From positions 326,304 to 390,303 of the forward strand of contig JACTUA010000001.1 of assembly GCA_015660865.1 (NCBI GenBank): a DNA stretch of 64,000 bases. The letters are read 5' to 3'. Below the pieces are notes generated by a model. The model saw nothing but the letters and a program-made list of their open reading frames with translations, searched no databases and was not told where the DNA came from. Numbering within the stretch: position 1 is the stretch's first letter; each line of letters opens with the position of its first letter. A program made the position numbers and the translations under genes. Of this stretch, positions 23,707 to 33,310 are shown one piece after another. The DNA comes from Methanomicrobiales archaeon. GTDB lineage: Archaea > Halobacteriota > Methanomicrobia > Methanomicrobiales > JACTUA01.

Positions 23707-25974
23707 TTATCTATTATCAGGACCGTCGTCATCGCCTTTTTTGCGGAAGTCATAGTACGGGCGGGCCTTGCCCTTTGCCTCACCGACCGTGACGTATGCC
23801 TCCTTTGTGGTGAAATCCTCCCCGCCGCTGTTCTTCACCGTCAGGTTCACCGTGAAGGTTCCAGGCGTGGCATAGGTATGGACCGGATTCTTCTCGGCCG
23901 AGGTCGTGCCATCGCCGAAGTCCCACAGCCAGGATGTCGGTTTCCGGAGCGACCTGTCCTTGAACGTGATCTTTACGGGTGCCTTCCCTGTCTTGGGAGT
24001 CGCAGTGAACCGGGCATCCGGTGGCGGGATCGCGGCCACGGTGAAGGCCTTCACGCAGACATTGATGTTGGGCAAACCGTCTATTAACTTGGTCGTGTCT
24101 TTCCAGGCGGAACCATCGCTACTGATGTAGCTCTCACCTGGATGGGCGACGGCCTTGCTCGTGAGGAGGGCCGGTGTCCCCAGCTCAATTGGCACCGGGT
24201 ATGTGTTCCCTGGCGTTATGACCTGCACCACAACTGAAAATTTCTGGCCGAGGTTCACGAGTACCGGAGAGTCGAGGCTCACGGTGTGGTATCCCGGAAG
24301 CTCGAAGGAGCCGATCTTGGTTGACACTGGACCTGCGGAATTTATCGGGCCATTGGTAGGATCGGTGTAGACAGATACCGTGTACTTGGAGTTCTCTGCT
24401 GTCGTGTAAAAGGATGCCGCTGCAACCGATGACCGTTCCTGTGCCCTGAAGACATTCCCGAACCAGGCGGTATCGGAGTCAACCGCTGCGGGCCTCATAC
24501 TGGTAACCCATCCGAGATCATCGTACTGGTACACCTGCTTCAGGTTCTTCAGGGGTTCGGCGGTGAAGACGGTATTCTCCGTAAACCCGATCATGGGGTC
24601 ATAGTAGGAGATATAGAAGAAACCCTTGTCCCCGAAGCCGGTCCCCCAGCTGTTCTTCGCGATGAAGGCGCCATCGCCCGGAGGCACCGAGACATAAGGA
24701 GTCCCGTCGTCGTTCCACATCAGGGGATTGCCCTCGTAGTCCACCGGGACAGTGGCGAACTTGTCCTTGCTGTAGGTATCGTCCCAGCCGACGAGGGTGA
24801 TGGCATGGTTGGCCTGGTAATAATATCCGGATTCATCATAGTAGGCTGCGTAGGTGGCATTGAGCGCTCCCTCGTCCATGTACATCGCGGAGTACACGCC
24901 ACCGTAGTTCATGATGGCGGCCTTGAGATTGGTATTGTCTGTATAATCATTCCGCGGGGGAATGATGAACATCTCCTGGGCATGTTTCCGGGTCTTGAGA
25001 TCGGACGGTGAGAAGAGGGCGTTGATGGTAAACGGGTCAGCCTTCTCGTTGACCGGTCCGTCCCACCGTGCGAGGTACGCCATGGCAACCCTGTCGCTCC
25101 CGCCCTCGCACCGGGCCGTGTCATACCCGTTGGTATTCAGCATGTTGTTCTCGGAGAAGTCCCAGGTCTCCTTGGGAAGCAGGGTCGATTCAAGGGACCC
25201 ATAGGTTGCAAACGCCCAGCAGGCCCCGCATGTACCCTGATCGCGCACCCCAGATACCTTGTCAAGGGTCCGTAAGTCATACCCGGCGGGATAACCGGCT
25301 GTCTGGGTGTCCTGGGTCGCGAGATCCGTTCCCTCCGCCTCGGCTTCCGCGTCAACGGCAGCCCATGCGACTTTCCTGCCCTTCAGGAACGAGAGGTTGA
25401 TGGGAGGGGGAATATATCCCAGGGCATGCCCCTGCCCGACTGCAGGTGCCCTCCCCAGTCTCATGAGGTCAAGAAACTGGGAGAAGGCCGGATCTATCGG
25501 TGCAAGGTTGGTATCTTCCTGCGAACCGGTCTGCTGGATCGTGGTATTCTGTGCAGGAGTGGTCACTGGCGTGGGGCTTGTTACGGCAGTTACAACGGTC
25601 GCGTTCACGTTCACCTCAGGTGCAGGCGTCGGTGTCGGTGTCACGCTGACCTCCACCGGTTCGACGGTTGTGGTCACCGTCACCTCCGGTGCTGCGGTTG
25701 GTACCGGTGTTCCTTCTGTCACGGTCGGCTCAACGGTTGTGATCACCGTGACATCCGGTGTAACGGTAGTCACCGGGGTGACAATAACCACCGGCTGATC
25801 TCCGGTTCCATTCACCGTGACATCTGGTGTAACGGTAGTCACCGGAGTAACGGTGACCACCGGCTGATCTCCAGTTCCATTCACCGGGACATCCGGTGCG
25901 GCGACGGCTCCCTGCACGAGCCAGGCAATGAGGAGAAGACCGAGGATGAGAGAGATTCCTCTTCTTTGAGACAT
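23707..25974 (-). CDS. Secreted papain-like (C1) peptidase with lectin-like and PKD domains
   Basis: About 755 residues from ATG 25974, with a signal peptide (SLILGLLLIAWLVQGAVAA). A 130-residue Thr/Val/Pro linker contains two near-exact repeats around VTVNGTGDQPVV. The C1 catalytic domain has QGTCGACWAF (C252), NHAITLVGWDD (H390) and KNSWGTGFGDKGFF (N441). A lectin-like beta domain follows (about 470-640) and a PKD domain ends the protein (FKDRSLRKPTSWLWDFGDG). The catalytic triad is complete, so it should be an active extracellular protease. Starts at ATG 25992 or GTG 25980 are possible. Confidence 0.88.
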   Translation of the reverse strand: MSQRRGISLILGLLLIAWLVQGAVAAPDVPVNGTGDQPVVTVTPVTTVTPDVTVNGTGDQPVVIVTPVTTVTPDVTVITTVEPTVTEGTPVPTAAPEVTVTTTVEPVEVSVTPTPTPAPEVNVNATVVTAVTSPTPVTTPAQNTTIQQTGSQEDTNLAPIDPAFSQFLDLMRLGRAPAVGQGHALGYIPPPINLSFLKGRKVAWAAVDAEAEAEGTDLATQDTQTAGYPAGYDLRTLDKVSGVRDQGTCGACWAFATYGSLESTLLPKETWDFSENNMLNTNGYDTARCEGGSDRVAMAYLARWDGPVNEKADPFTINALFSPSDLKTRKHAQEMFIIPPRNDYTDNTNLKAAIMNYGGVYSAMYMDEGALNATYAAYYDESGYYYQANHAITLVGWDDTYSKDKFATVPVDYEGNPLMWNDDGTPYVSVPPGDGAFIAKNSWGTGFGDKGFFYISYYDPMIGFTENTVFTAEPLKNLKQVYQYDDLGWVTSMRPAAVDSDTAWFGNVFRAQERSSVAAASFYTTAENSKYTVSVYTDPTNGPINSAGPVSTKIGSFELPGYHTVSLDSPVLVNLGQKFSVVVQVITPGNTYPVPIELGTPALLTSKAVAHPGESYISSDGSAWKDTTKLIDGLPNINVCVKAFTVAAIPPPDARFTATPKTGKAPVKITFKDRSLRKPTSWLWDFGDGTTSAEKNPVHTYATPGTFTVNLTVKNSGGEDFTTKEAYVTVGEAKGKARPYYDFRKKGDDDGPDNR

Positions 25975-26052
25975 GGGCACGGTCCGTGGCACCTCCTACC
26001 ATCATGGCACGCACAAACAGGGTGAACCCCCAGGTGAGGAGATTGCCAGTAA

Positions 26053-26080
26053 GGTTAAATCACCTTAACCAGATATAAAG
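26053..26080 (-). promoter_or_regulatory. Promoter of the C1 peptidase with an inverted repeat
   Basis: On the minus strand a TATA-like CTTTATAT (26073-26080) is followed at once by the inverted repeat GGTTAAGGTGATTTAACC (26053-26070). A dyad just downstream of TATA is where an archaeal repressor would block polymerase, so this may be an operator. The rest of the 290-bp gap up to thiL is AT-rich and holds nothing else I recognise. Confidence 0.4.
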
Positions 26081-26265
26081 TTAACTCTTTCCAATGTCGG
26101 GGTGAGAGGGCTGCTTCGAAGTAAATACCAATAAATTGACATATTTGAGGAAATCAGAAAAAGTATATCATTTATATTTACAGGAGGCCCTATTATTTCC
26201 CCGGAAAAGGTGATGAGGGCCTTCTCCACCTGTCCTTTGGTATTCCTGCGAGGGGATGGATCTTT

Positions 26266-27135
26266 TCAGGAGAGCTCCTTCCACCGGTGCTGGTAACCCC
26301 GGCGCTCCATGGGCATGCCGTTCAGGAAGGCACCCGGCTCACCAACCACATGCCCGATGACATGGTAGGTCATCCCGTCCAGGGGGAGCTTTTCGCCAGG
26401 GATGGTGAAGAGGAGCTCGTAATCCCCCCCGCCATAGAGGGCGAACTCCAGGGCCTTCTCGTACTGGATGTCCTCGATGACCGGGATCATCGCCGACGTG
26501 ATCCGGTAACCGCACGGGTTCGCCAGCGTGAGATCGAAGAGCGAAAGGGCAAGGCCGTCCGAGATGTCCATCATCGAGGTGGCACCGTTCCTCCCGAGGA
26601 TCTGCCCTTCCGTTACCCGGGGCTGCGGCTCGAAGAGGAACTTTCTGTACCGGGCATATCCCTCGATGGCTGCCTGGGCCCGGCCGAGCACCCCGGTCAC
26701 GCAGACGAGGTCCCCGGCCCGCGAACCTCTCCGGCGCACGAGATGCGCAGGTTCCACGGTCCCGAGGCCGGTGGAGACGAGGGTGAGCTCGTCATGGCTG
26801 TCGATATCCCCGCCGACGAGTTCGGCACCGTAGCGGTCACAGCAGGCCTTCGCACCCTCCATGAGCGGCCGGAGGCGCTCAGACCGGTCGAGGCCCACGG
26901 CGAGGAGGATGTACCGGGGGGCTGCCCCCATGGAGGCGATATCAGAGAGGGTGACGGCGATGGCCATCCACCCGCACTGCCAGTCGGTCATCCCTTCGAG
27001 GAAATCCGTCTTTGTGTGGAGCATGTCCGTGGTGGCGACAAGGATGACATCCCCCATGGGGAGGACGGCGCAATCGTCCCGGGCCCGGTCCCCGACGAGA
27101 TCTATGATCGACTCCAGAAGGTCACGGTCATCCAC
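26266..27135 (-). CDS. thiL: Thiamine-monophosphate kinase ThiL
   Basis: A 289-residue ATP-dependent kinase making thiamine diphosphate from the monophosphate, in the AIR-synthase/PurM-like fold. Family segments are RDDCAVLPMGD (metal and ATP contacts), TTDMLHTKTDF, LSDIASMGAAPRYILL, VGGDIDSHDEL, SMMDISDGLALSLFD and YGGGDYELLFT. Slightly shorter than bacterial ThiL at the N-terminus. Its start overlaps the DUF460 gene by eight bases, so it is translationally coupled to it. Confidence 0.93.
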   Translation of the reverse strand: MDDRDLLESIIDLVGDRARDDCAVLPMGDVILVATTDMLHTKTDFLEGMTDWQCGWMAIAVTLSDIASMGAAPRYILLAVGLDRSERLRPLMEGAKACCDRYGAELVGGDIDSHDELTLVSTGLGTVEPAHLVRRRGSRAGDLVCVTGVLGRAQAAIEGYARYRKFLFEPQPRVTEGQILGRNGATSMMDISDGLALSLFDLTLANPCGYRITSAMIPVIEDIQYEKALEFALYGGGDYELLFTIPGEKLPLDGMTYHVIGHVVGEPGAFLNGMPMERRGYQHRWKELS

Positions 27136-29080
27136 CCTTCCTCACCTCCTTTTCTCTCTCAGTCCGGTACTCCTTGAAGAGGTACTCCACCATTGCCTTC
27201 TTCTTCTCGGTTTCCTCCCTCTGCTGTGCCTCCTCCCACGCGTTCATACCATCCTCAACGAGGTCTCGTGCCACCGAGCCCAGGGGTCCCCTGATCTGGA
27301 CGGTTCCCCGGGGCGCGGGAAAGACCGGGATCTCCTCCTCCCGGGAGGTGTCGAGGAAAAGGGGGTCGACCCGGGCCGGGGGGGTCACCCCGACGAGGAG
27401 CGCCTTCACTCCGAGCCCTGCAAGGTCCTTCAGCACCGACCTGCCCCATCCATCCGATCTCGCGACATAGAGGAGGTCCCCCTCCGCGATCCCTGCCTCC
27501 TGCACGAGGCCCTGGACCCCGTCCCTCGTGAGGGAGGGGAGAACCTTGAGGGGGAGGCGTGAGCCGTCCATCTGCACCTCCTCGACCTCTCTCTGCCAGT
27601 CCAGGCGCCGTTTCAGGGACTTGACCTGGCGCTCGCCCCTCCTGATGCGATGCTTCAGCTCCTGGATGATCGCGTCCCGTTTTGCGATCTCGGCGTCGCG
27701 CCTCATCCGAAGGGAGGCCCGCGACCGTTCCCGTTCCATGCGTTCCCGGGAGCGGGCGATCTCACCCTCCTTTGCCCGGACCTCCTCCTGGAGTTCCGTG
27801 ACGAGGTTCCGGAGGCGTTTCACCATGCCGTCCAGCACCATAACCCGTTCGTCCTGCTTCCCCACGGCCACCGGCTCCGGGGGTTCTTCCCTGACGGGTG
27901 GGCGGGCCGGGGAGAGCTCGCCGAGGATTCTCTCAATGGACTGGCCGCGGATGATGCCTGCCCTCACCCGGTTCAGGTCGAAACCCGCGGGCACCCTCTT
28001 CTGGATCGACTGGAACTTGTTCCGGTAGGAGCGGTAGGCGTCCAGTGCCGCCGAGAGGGCATCCCGCTCATGGAGGTTTGCGTACGGGATCCCCCCGGTG
28101 AGGGCCATCTTCTCCTCACCCGTCCGGTCCGCCCGGGGTGTGTACGCCACGGCAGAGAAGGCCCGCCGGATCCGTTCCACCGAAAACGGCATCTGCGAGA
28201 CGTCGGAGGCCACGACCAGGGGCTTTCCCACCTGGTAGAGGGCCTCCACCACGTCGGCCATGGACCGCTCCCGGCCGCTCGAGAGGTGGACCATCTTCCC
28301 GTCGAGGTCCACCGCCGCCACCGCGGTCGTGGTCCCGGGGTCGATCCCCACGATGAGGTAGCTCGCCCCCTTCCCGGCGGGCTTGAACCGGATCCGGTCG
28401 AGCTTCTGCCCGGTGATCCGCACCTGGACATCGCCCCCGCGCCGGGATGAGACCGGGATATCCTCCCGGGGTGCATGGACCAGGAATTGGACCCGGGAGA
28501 GCCCGCCGAAGGCACGGGACTCCTTCTTCTCGTGCCTGAGCCCTGCCTGGACAAGACGCTCCTCGATCTCCCGGGCCTCACGGAGCACGGCGCCGTGGAC
28601 CTTTCTCACGTACCGGTTCTGGCTCCACCCCCCCTTCCCCAGGGAGCGGTTCCTCGAGACCACCACCGAGCAGGTGTTCTCGTAGGCGACCACCTCGGCC
28701 CCTCCGCCGAGGGAGGCGATCCTCGCCGTCGCCCGGGCCTCGGCGTAGGGGTCGAACCGGTTGAAGCTGATGTTGTACCGGGCCGCGACCTTCCCCAGGG
28801 TCTCGGGCCGCTCGCCCCCCGTCACCTGGACAAGGCGGGTCTTTGGCGGGAGGTGCTCGAGGAACTGAAAGAGGGCGTGCTGGTCCCGGGCGATCTCCTG
28901 GAGACTGTCAACGGCGAGGATCTCGGGCTTCTCTGCCGAGATCTCCTTCAGGAGCCGGAACTGGGTCACCTCCCCCTCGGTCACCACCCCGCCGTCCTCC
29001 ATCCGGACGAGGGCATAGATTGGCCGGCGGGATCGGGAGCGGACCGACCCCTTCACCACGTCGATGCCAAAGACCTTCAC
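27128..29080 (-). CDS. DUF460 protein, RNase H/RuvC-like with coiled coil
   Basis: Read from the GTG at 29080 (overlapping the rio2 stop as GTGA) it has 650 residues beginning VKVFGIDVVKGSVRSRSRRP. The N-terminal 200 residues and the segment starting LIVGIDPGTTTAVAAVDLDG (about 240) look like RNase H-fold halves. A long Arg/Glu-rich coiled coil follows (about 420-510), then a small C-terminal domain. The archaeal DUF460 family has no established function; a nucleic-acid role is inferred. The much longer open frame to 30022 is rejected because it covers rio2 in another frame. Confidence 0.8.
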   Translation of the reverse strand: MKVFGIDVVKGSVRSRSRRPIYALVRMEDGGVVTEGEVTQFRLLKEISAEKPEILAVDSLQEIARDQHALFQFLEHLPPKTRLVQVTGGERPETLGKVAARYNISFNRFDPYAEARATARIASLGGGAEVVAYENTCSVVVSRNRSLGKGGWSQNRYVRKVHGAVLREAREIEERLVQAGLRHEKKESRAFGGLSRVQFLVHAPREDIPVSSRRGGDVQVRITGQKLDRIRFKPAGKGASYLIVGIDPGTTTAVAAVDLDGKMVHLSSGRERSMADVVEALYQVGKPLVVASDVSQMPFSVERIRRAFSAVAYTPRADRTGEEKMALTGGIPYANLHERDALSAALDAYRSYRNKFQSIQKRVPAGFDLNRVRAGIIRGQSIERILGELSPARPPVREEPPEPVAVGKQDERVMVLDGMVKRLRNLVTELQEEVRAKEGEIARSRERMERERSRASLRMRRDAEIAKRDAIIQELKHRIRRGERQVKSLKRRLDWQREVEEVQMDGSRLPLKVLPSLTRDGVQGLVQEAGIAEGDLLYVARSDGWGRSVLKDLAGLGVKALLVGVTPPARVDPLFLDTSREEEIPVFPAPRGTVQIRGPLGSVARDLVEDGMNAWEEAQQREETEKKKAMVEYLFKEYRTEREKEVRKGG

Positions 29081-29934
29081 CCCGTCACCTCCGAGAGGGC
29101 ACGCGACAGGGGGTACTCGATCCCGAACTTCCGGGCGAAGTAGAGGAGGATGACCCGGAGATCCCTCTCCAGGATCTCCCCCGCGTTCTGGTGACTTACC
29201 TCCATCCACTGGGGCCAGTCGATGAGGAAGCACCGGTCCCCGTCGATCATGACATTGAACTCCGAGAGATCGGCGTGGACCACCCCGAGCCGGTATGCTT
29301 CCCTCACCTGGAGGAGGATGGCATCGAGCATGGCCCCGGGGTCCCCGGGAGTGCAGCGGGAGAGGATCTCCCCGGGGATCAGGGACATCACCACCACATG
29401 GCGGTTCCGCTCGATGGGGACGGGGACAGAGACCCTCGGGTGGAGCTTGGTGAGGGCCAGGAACTCCCGCTCTGCCGAGAAGGCCGAGGCAAAGAGCCAG
29501 GGGACATGCCCCTCCTCGGGCATGTACCCCCGTTTCACCCGTGCGGACTGGAACGATCTCTGGCCGATGCGGTGGAACTTGAGGACCAGCCGCCCGAGGC
29601 CGAGTCCCTCGTAGACGATGGACTCCTTCCCCTCGCCGATGAAGGGGCCGAGGGCATTGACCGTCCCCTTCCCTGACAGGGCATGGAGGGCGAGGGCATC
29701 GAAACCGGTAAAGACCAGGGAGTAGCCGTCGTAGGGCACCTTCTCGTACTTCGCCATTCCGAACCTGAGGAGCCGGGTGAGGCGGTACGAGACCTCCTTC
29801 TCCCCCTTCCCCGTAGCCCTGGCGAGCACCTCCAGGGGGACCCACTGGTACCGCTTCATGAGCCGCTCCAGGGTATGGAGGACCAGGAGATCGTTCTCCT
29901 GGAGGTCCCGCACCGCCTCGGCAGAGATGGGCAT
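29077..29934 (-). CDS. RIO2-type serine protein kinase
   Basis: A 285-residue atypical kinase of the RIO2 family, known for maturation of the small ribosomal subunit. An N-terminal winged helix (about 1-85, with LLVLHTLERLMKRYQWVP) precedes the kinase lobe with IGEGKESIVYEG (ATP loop), the VLKFHRIG lysine, the catalytic VVHADLSEFNVMI and the metal-binding LIDWPQW. These are the RIO2 versions of the HxDxxxxN and DxP motifs. It is the first gene of rio2-DUF460-thiL. Confidence 0.93.
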   Translation of the reverse strand: MPISAEAVRDLQENDLLVLHTLERLMKRYQWVPLEVLARATGKGEKEVSYRLTRLLRFGMAKYEKVPYDGYSLVFTGFDALALHALSGKGTVNALGPFIGEGKESIVYEGLGLGRLVLKFHRIGQRSFQSARVKRGYMPEEGHVPWLFASAFSAEREFLALTKLHPRVSVPVPIERNRHVVVMSLIPGEILSRCTPGDPGAMLDAILLQVREAYRLGVVHADLSEFNVMIDGDRCFLIDWPQWMEVSHQNAGEILERDLRVILLYFARKFGIEYPLSRALSEVTG

Positions 29935-29987
29935 GGCCTCTACACACTTTATGTGGGGTGATGATAAAAGTCTGATCAGGGTACCCG

Positions 29988-30869
29988 ATGAAGTGCGACC
30001 GCTGCAGCCGTGAAGCCATCATCTACCAGCGCTACTCAGGGCTTCATCTCTGCGAGTCGCATTTCCAGGATACCCTGGTGGCACGGGCCAAGAGGACCAT
30101 CCGGGCCCACGGATGGATCCAGACAGGAGACAGGATAGCCATCGCCCTCTCGGGTGGCATGAGCAGCAGCTCCCTCCTCCACTTCCTCTCGGTGCACTTC
30201 GGGATGAGGCGGGACCTCTCGCTGGTTGCCATTACCGTGGACGAGGGCACCGGACCCTGCCGGGACATGGGCCGGATCAAGAGGACCGCCGAAGGGATGG
30301 GTGTCGGATGGGCAGGTACCTCCTTCGCCGAAGAGTTCGGGATCACCCCGGAAATGGGGAATGGACACATCCCCGGCTCATGCCGTGGTATCCTCCGTGG
30401 CCATGCCCTCACCTCTCTTGCCAGCCGGGTGGGGGCAACGAAGCTCGCCCTGGGCACGAACCTCGATGATGAAGCGGGATCTGTGCTCCAGACGGTTCTT
30501 AGGGGGGAGGCGGCCGGACTGATGTGCCATCCACGGCTCGGGAACGGCAGGATCCCCCTGGTCAGGCCCTTCCTCAGGATCCCCGGGCAGGAGGTGGCCC
30601 TCTATGCCCTGCTGAACGTCCCGGGCCCCGTGCAGGAGGTGGGTCCCCATGCCCCCGACAAACAAGGGAGTGAGACCTGGCGGATCCTTGCCGAGTACAC
30701 GAACCGGCACCCTGCAGCGCCGTTCTCCCTTGTCCACCTCAGCGAGGCCCTCTCGGAGATGGAAGGACATACATCCCGGGAACCGTATATCTGCGAGCGG
30801 TGCAGTGGGCCGTGCGTTCCGTCCTGCCCGGCACGCGGGATCCTGGACCAGGTGACCGGCCATGGTTGA
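29988..30869 (+). CDS. Divergent TtuA/Ncs6-family ATP-pyrophosphatase-like protein
   Basis: A 293-residue relative of the tRNA 2-thiolation enzymes TtuA/Ncs6. Both end zinc ribbons are present (N-terminal CDRC and CESH, C-terminal CERCSGPCVPSC). The PP-loop is altered: SGGMSSS (55-61) replaces the usual SGGKDS. Of the catalytic CxxC before GxLR only the second Cys (C132 in GSCRGILRG) remains. The LGTNLDDEA segment is conserved. It may have lost thiolation activity or handle another substrate. A TATA-like GATAAAAG (29962-29969) suggests a leaderless start at 29988. It overlaps the channel gene by eight bases. Confidence 0.8.
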   Translation: MKCDRCSREAIIYQRYSGLHLCESHFQDTLVARAKRTIRAHGWIQTGDRIAIALSGGMSSSSLLHFLSVHFGMRRDLSLVAITVDEGTGPCRDMGRIKRTAEGMGVGWAGTSFAEEFGITPEMGNGHIPGSCRGILRGHALTSLASRVGATKLALGTNLDDEAGSVLQTVLRGEAAGLMCHPRLGNGRIPLVRPFLRIPGQEVALYALLNVPGPVQEVGPHAPDKQGSETWRILAEYTNRHPAAPFSLVHLSEALSEMEGHTSREPYICERCSGPCVPSCPARGILDQVTGHG

Positions 30870-32565
30870 ACCCATGATCGCCTGGAGGTTCCTCGCCGGC
30901 TCGAAACGGCGGGGGATCCTCACCCTCCTCGGGATCTTCCTCCTCGCCATCCTCCTCTTCACCATCACCTTCCATGCCATCTTCCCCCTTCTCGAAGGGA
31001 GGGAGATCTCCTGGCTCCAGGCCCTCCTCTTCATCCTCGAGACGATAACCACGGTCGGCTACGGGGAGCTTCTGCCCTTCAGGAGCGACCTCTCCATCCT
31101 CTTCACCATCGTCCTGATCCTCACAGGCGTCTTCATGATCTTCCTGTCCATCCCCGTCCTCCTCGAGCCCGTCCTCACCCGCATCATCAACACCCCGCCT
31201 CCGACCGGCACCTCCCGGGAGATGAAGGGGCATATCGTCATCGCAGGCTATGGCAACCTGGCCCGGGCGCTCATCGAGAGCCTCATCATCTCGGACCTGG
31301 GGATCGTGATCGTGGAGTCGGACGAGGCTGTCGCACGGGAGGCCCTGGCCAGGTACAGGTCCCGGGTCTCGGTGGTCTGGGGCGATTACATGTCCCCCCG
31401 CACCTGGGAGCATGCCTGGGTGAGGCACGCCCACTCCATTGTCCTCTGCGAGGACGAGAGGACCGCAGCGGAGATCATCCTGGGGGTGAGGGACCAGACG
31501 AGGGGGTCCATCATCGCGGCGGTCGACGACCTCGCGTATGACCGCTACCTCCGGTATGCAGGGGCCGAGTACGTCCTTTCGCCGAAGAACTCCACGGGGA
31601 AGATCCTCGCCCGGCACGCGGTGATGCGGCCCGACGTCGATACCATCTTCGAGGCCATCAGCCTCGACCACATGAAGCTCGAGGAGGGCAGGGCCGGCGA
31701 CGGGACCCTCAAGCTCGTGAAGGTGCCGGTCATGCCCGGGTGCATCGCCTTCGGGAAGAGCCTGGGGGATCTCCGGCTCTACGAACGCTACGGCGTGGAC
31801 CTCCTCTTTCTCTGGAAGGCAGGCGAGTTCCTCTCATCGCCGGGAAAGGAGGACATCATGGATGCCTCCACCATGCTCTTCCTCCTGGGAAAGGCCTCCT
31901 CGGTCTCCGAGGTCCTTGACCGGGAGTTCTGCGTCCGCGAGGTGGGGGAGCCCACGGCAGTCATCGCAGGGTACGGGGACGTGGGCAAGGCAGCCTTCCA
32001 CGAGCTCTCCGGGGCAGGCATCCGGTGCACCGTCGTCGACAGGAAGAGCCACGGCATCAGCGAGGTGGTGGGGAACGCCGAGGATGAGGCGATCCTGAAG
32101 GCGGCCGGGGTGGAAGGTGCCCGGTTCGTGGTCGTGGCGGTCAACAACGACGGGGTGAACATCTTCACCACCCTCGTAGCGAGGAACCTCTCCCCCTCGG
32201 CAAAGATCCTGGCCCGGGCGAACGAACCCGGCTCCGTCGAGAAGCTCTACAGGGCAGGAGCAGATTACGTGGCCCTGCTCCCCACCATCGGCGGGCAGGT
32301 CATTGCGGGGATCATCCTCTCGGACATCGTGCGGGTCCTCGTCGATCTCCCGAACGGGCAGAAGGTTCTCGTGAAGCACCTGACCCGGCATGCCGGGATA
32401 GCCGTCGGGGAGCTCGAGAAGAGAACCGGGGTGCGGATCGTGGGTATCGAGGGGCCGGGCAGGTCGGTGGTCAGGCCCGGTTCCGAAGAGCCCGTCAATG
32501 AGGGGGACTCGGTGATCGCGGTGGGCGTGAACGAAGGTCTGAAGAAGCTCATCCACTTCATTTAA
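30862..32565 (+). CDS. Two-helix potassium channel with twin RCK domains
   Basis: A 567-residue membrane protein. Two membrane helices (about 16-38 and 82-103) flank the pore loop with selectivity filter TVGYGE (64-69). Two cytosolic RCK (TrkA-N/TrkA-C) units follow, the first starting VIAGYGNLARA and the second VIAGYGDVGKA, each with a C-terminal TrkA-C part. Two RCK units in one chain make it resemble the BK/GsuK arrangement rather than MthK, which has one. It probably senses nucleotides or ions. It overlaps the TtuA-like gene upstream. Confidence 0.9.
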   Translation: MVEPMIAWRFLAGSKRRGILTLLGIFLLAILLFTITFHAIFPLLEGREISWLQALLFILETITTVGYGELLPFRSDLSILFTIVLILTGVFMIFLSIPVLLEPVLTRIINTPPPTGTSREMKGHIVIAGYGNLARALIESLIISDLGIVIVESDEAVAREALARYRSRVSVVWGDYMSPRTWEHAWVRHAHSIVLCEDERTAAEIILGVRDQTRGSIIAAVDDLAYDRYLRYAGAEYVLSPKNSTGKILARHAVMRPDVDTIFEAISLDHMKLEEGRAGDGTLKLVKVPVMPGCIAFGKSLGDLRLYERYGVDLLFLWKAGEFLSSPGKEDIMDASTMLFLLGKASSVSEVLDREFCVREVGEPTAVIAGYGDVGKAAFHELSGAGIRCTVVDRKSHGISEVVGNAEDEAILKAAGVEGARFVVVAVNNDGVNIFTTLVARNLSPSAKILARANEPGSVEKLYRAGADYVALLPTIGGQVIAGIILSDIVRVLVDLPNGQKVLVKHLTRHAGIAVGELEKRTGVRIVGIEGPGRSVVRPGSEEPVNEGDSVIAVGVNEGLKKLIHFI

Positions 32566-32620
32566 GCAGCCATCATCTGCCGCGGATATCCACCGGAATC
32601 CCTTCTCCCCATTCAGGGGA

Positions 32621-33310
32621 TCACGAGAAGAGTTCCGGGTAATCTTCAGGCCGGTTCAGGAACCCGAGGCTCCCTGTCCCGATGAGGTCGTAGAGGGGGC
32701 GCCCCGGGAGGGATCCTGCCCCCTTCTGTTCTGGGGCCTTCATGGTCCGGATGCCGGCTGCACCGGGATAATGCGGGTTCGTTGCGAGGCCGCCCCCTTC
32801 GAGCTCGAAGTATGCCGCACCCCTGAGCTGCTCGTAGACAGAATAGTCGCTCTCGAAGAGGGTTGAGACGATATTTGCCATGACAAGGGTTGCCCCGCCG
32901 GGGTTGATGGTGACATGCCCGAACCCGGGCGGGATGAGGACCCGGTCGCCGGGCCCGGCCTGGACGAGGCGCACGTCCCTCGCAGATCTCGTCTGGAGGA
33001 GGTAGTGGGCCTCGCCCTCGAGGACCTCGTAGATCTCCGGGTAGGGCACGCCCTTCCCGTTCACGGGGTGATGATGCCCCTTGGTCTTCACGTATTCGCC
33101 GCAGAGGGTCCGGGCAGGGATGACCGTGACATCGTACCGGAGCACCTCGTCCCGGAGCCATTGCCTGTCCTCCCGGGTCTTCGAGAGATCGCGGTACATG
33201 AAGTAGAGAGGTTCCCTGCACTCGCAGGCCGGTTCCATGAGAACGTTCCGGAGCTCCTCGATGGTGCGGATACGGGGGGGAGGGAGGGGCCCATCCCAGG
33301 AGAACATCAC
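32621..33310 (-). CDS. Cupin-type glucose-6-phosphate isomerase
   Basis: A 229-residue metal-dependent phosphoglucose isomerase of the archaeal cupin class, interconverting glucose-6-phosphate and fructose-6-phosphate. The metal-binding TKGHHHPVNG, the YEVLEGEAHYLLQ glutamate and GFGHVTINPG histidine are in place. About 40 residues longer than the compact Pyrococcus type at the C-terminus. The start (ATG 33310 or 33307) overlaps the stop of the surface-protein gene upstream. Functional coupling with that gene is not obvious. Confidence 0.88.
   Translation of the reverse strand: MMFSWDGPLPPPRIRTIEELRNVLMEPACECREPLYFMYRDLSKTREDRQWLRDEVLRYDVTVIPARTLCGEYVKTKGHHHPVNGKGVPYPEIYEVLEGEAHYLLQTRSARDVRLVQAGPGDRVLIPPGFGHVTINPGGATLVMANIVSTLFESDYSVYEQLRGAAYFELEGGGLATNPHYPGAAGIRTMKAPEQKGAGSLPGRPLYDLIGTGSLGFLNRPEDYPELFS

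Noticed and set aside
27128-30022. A single 964-codon minus-strand frame
   Set aside because: Only the last 650 codons match DUF460. The upstream part overlaps rio2 in another frame and reads as Pro/Gly/Arg-rich shadow; the GTG at 29080 with the GTGA overlap is the sound start.
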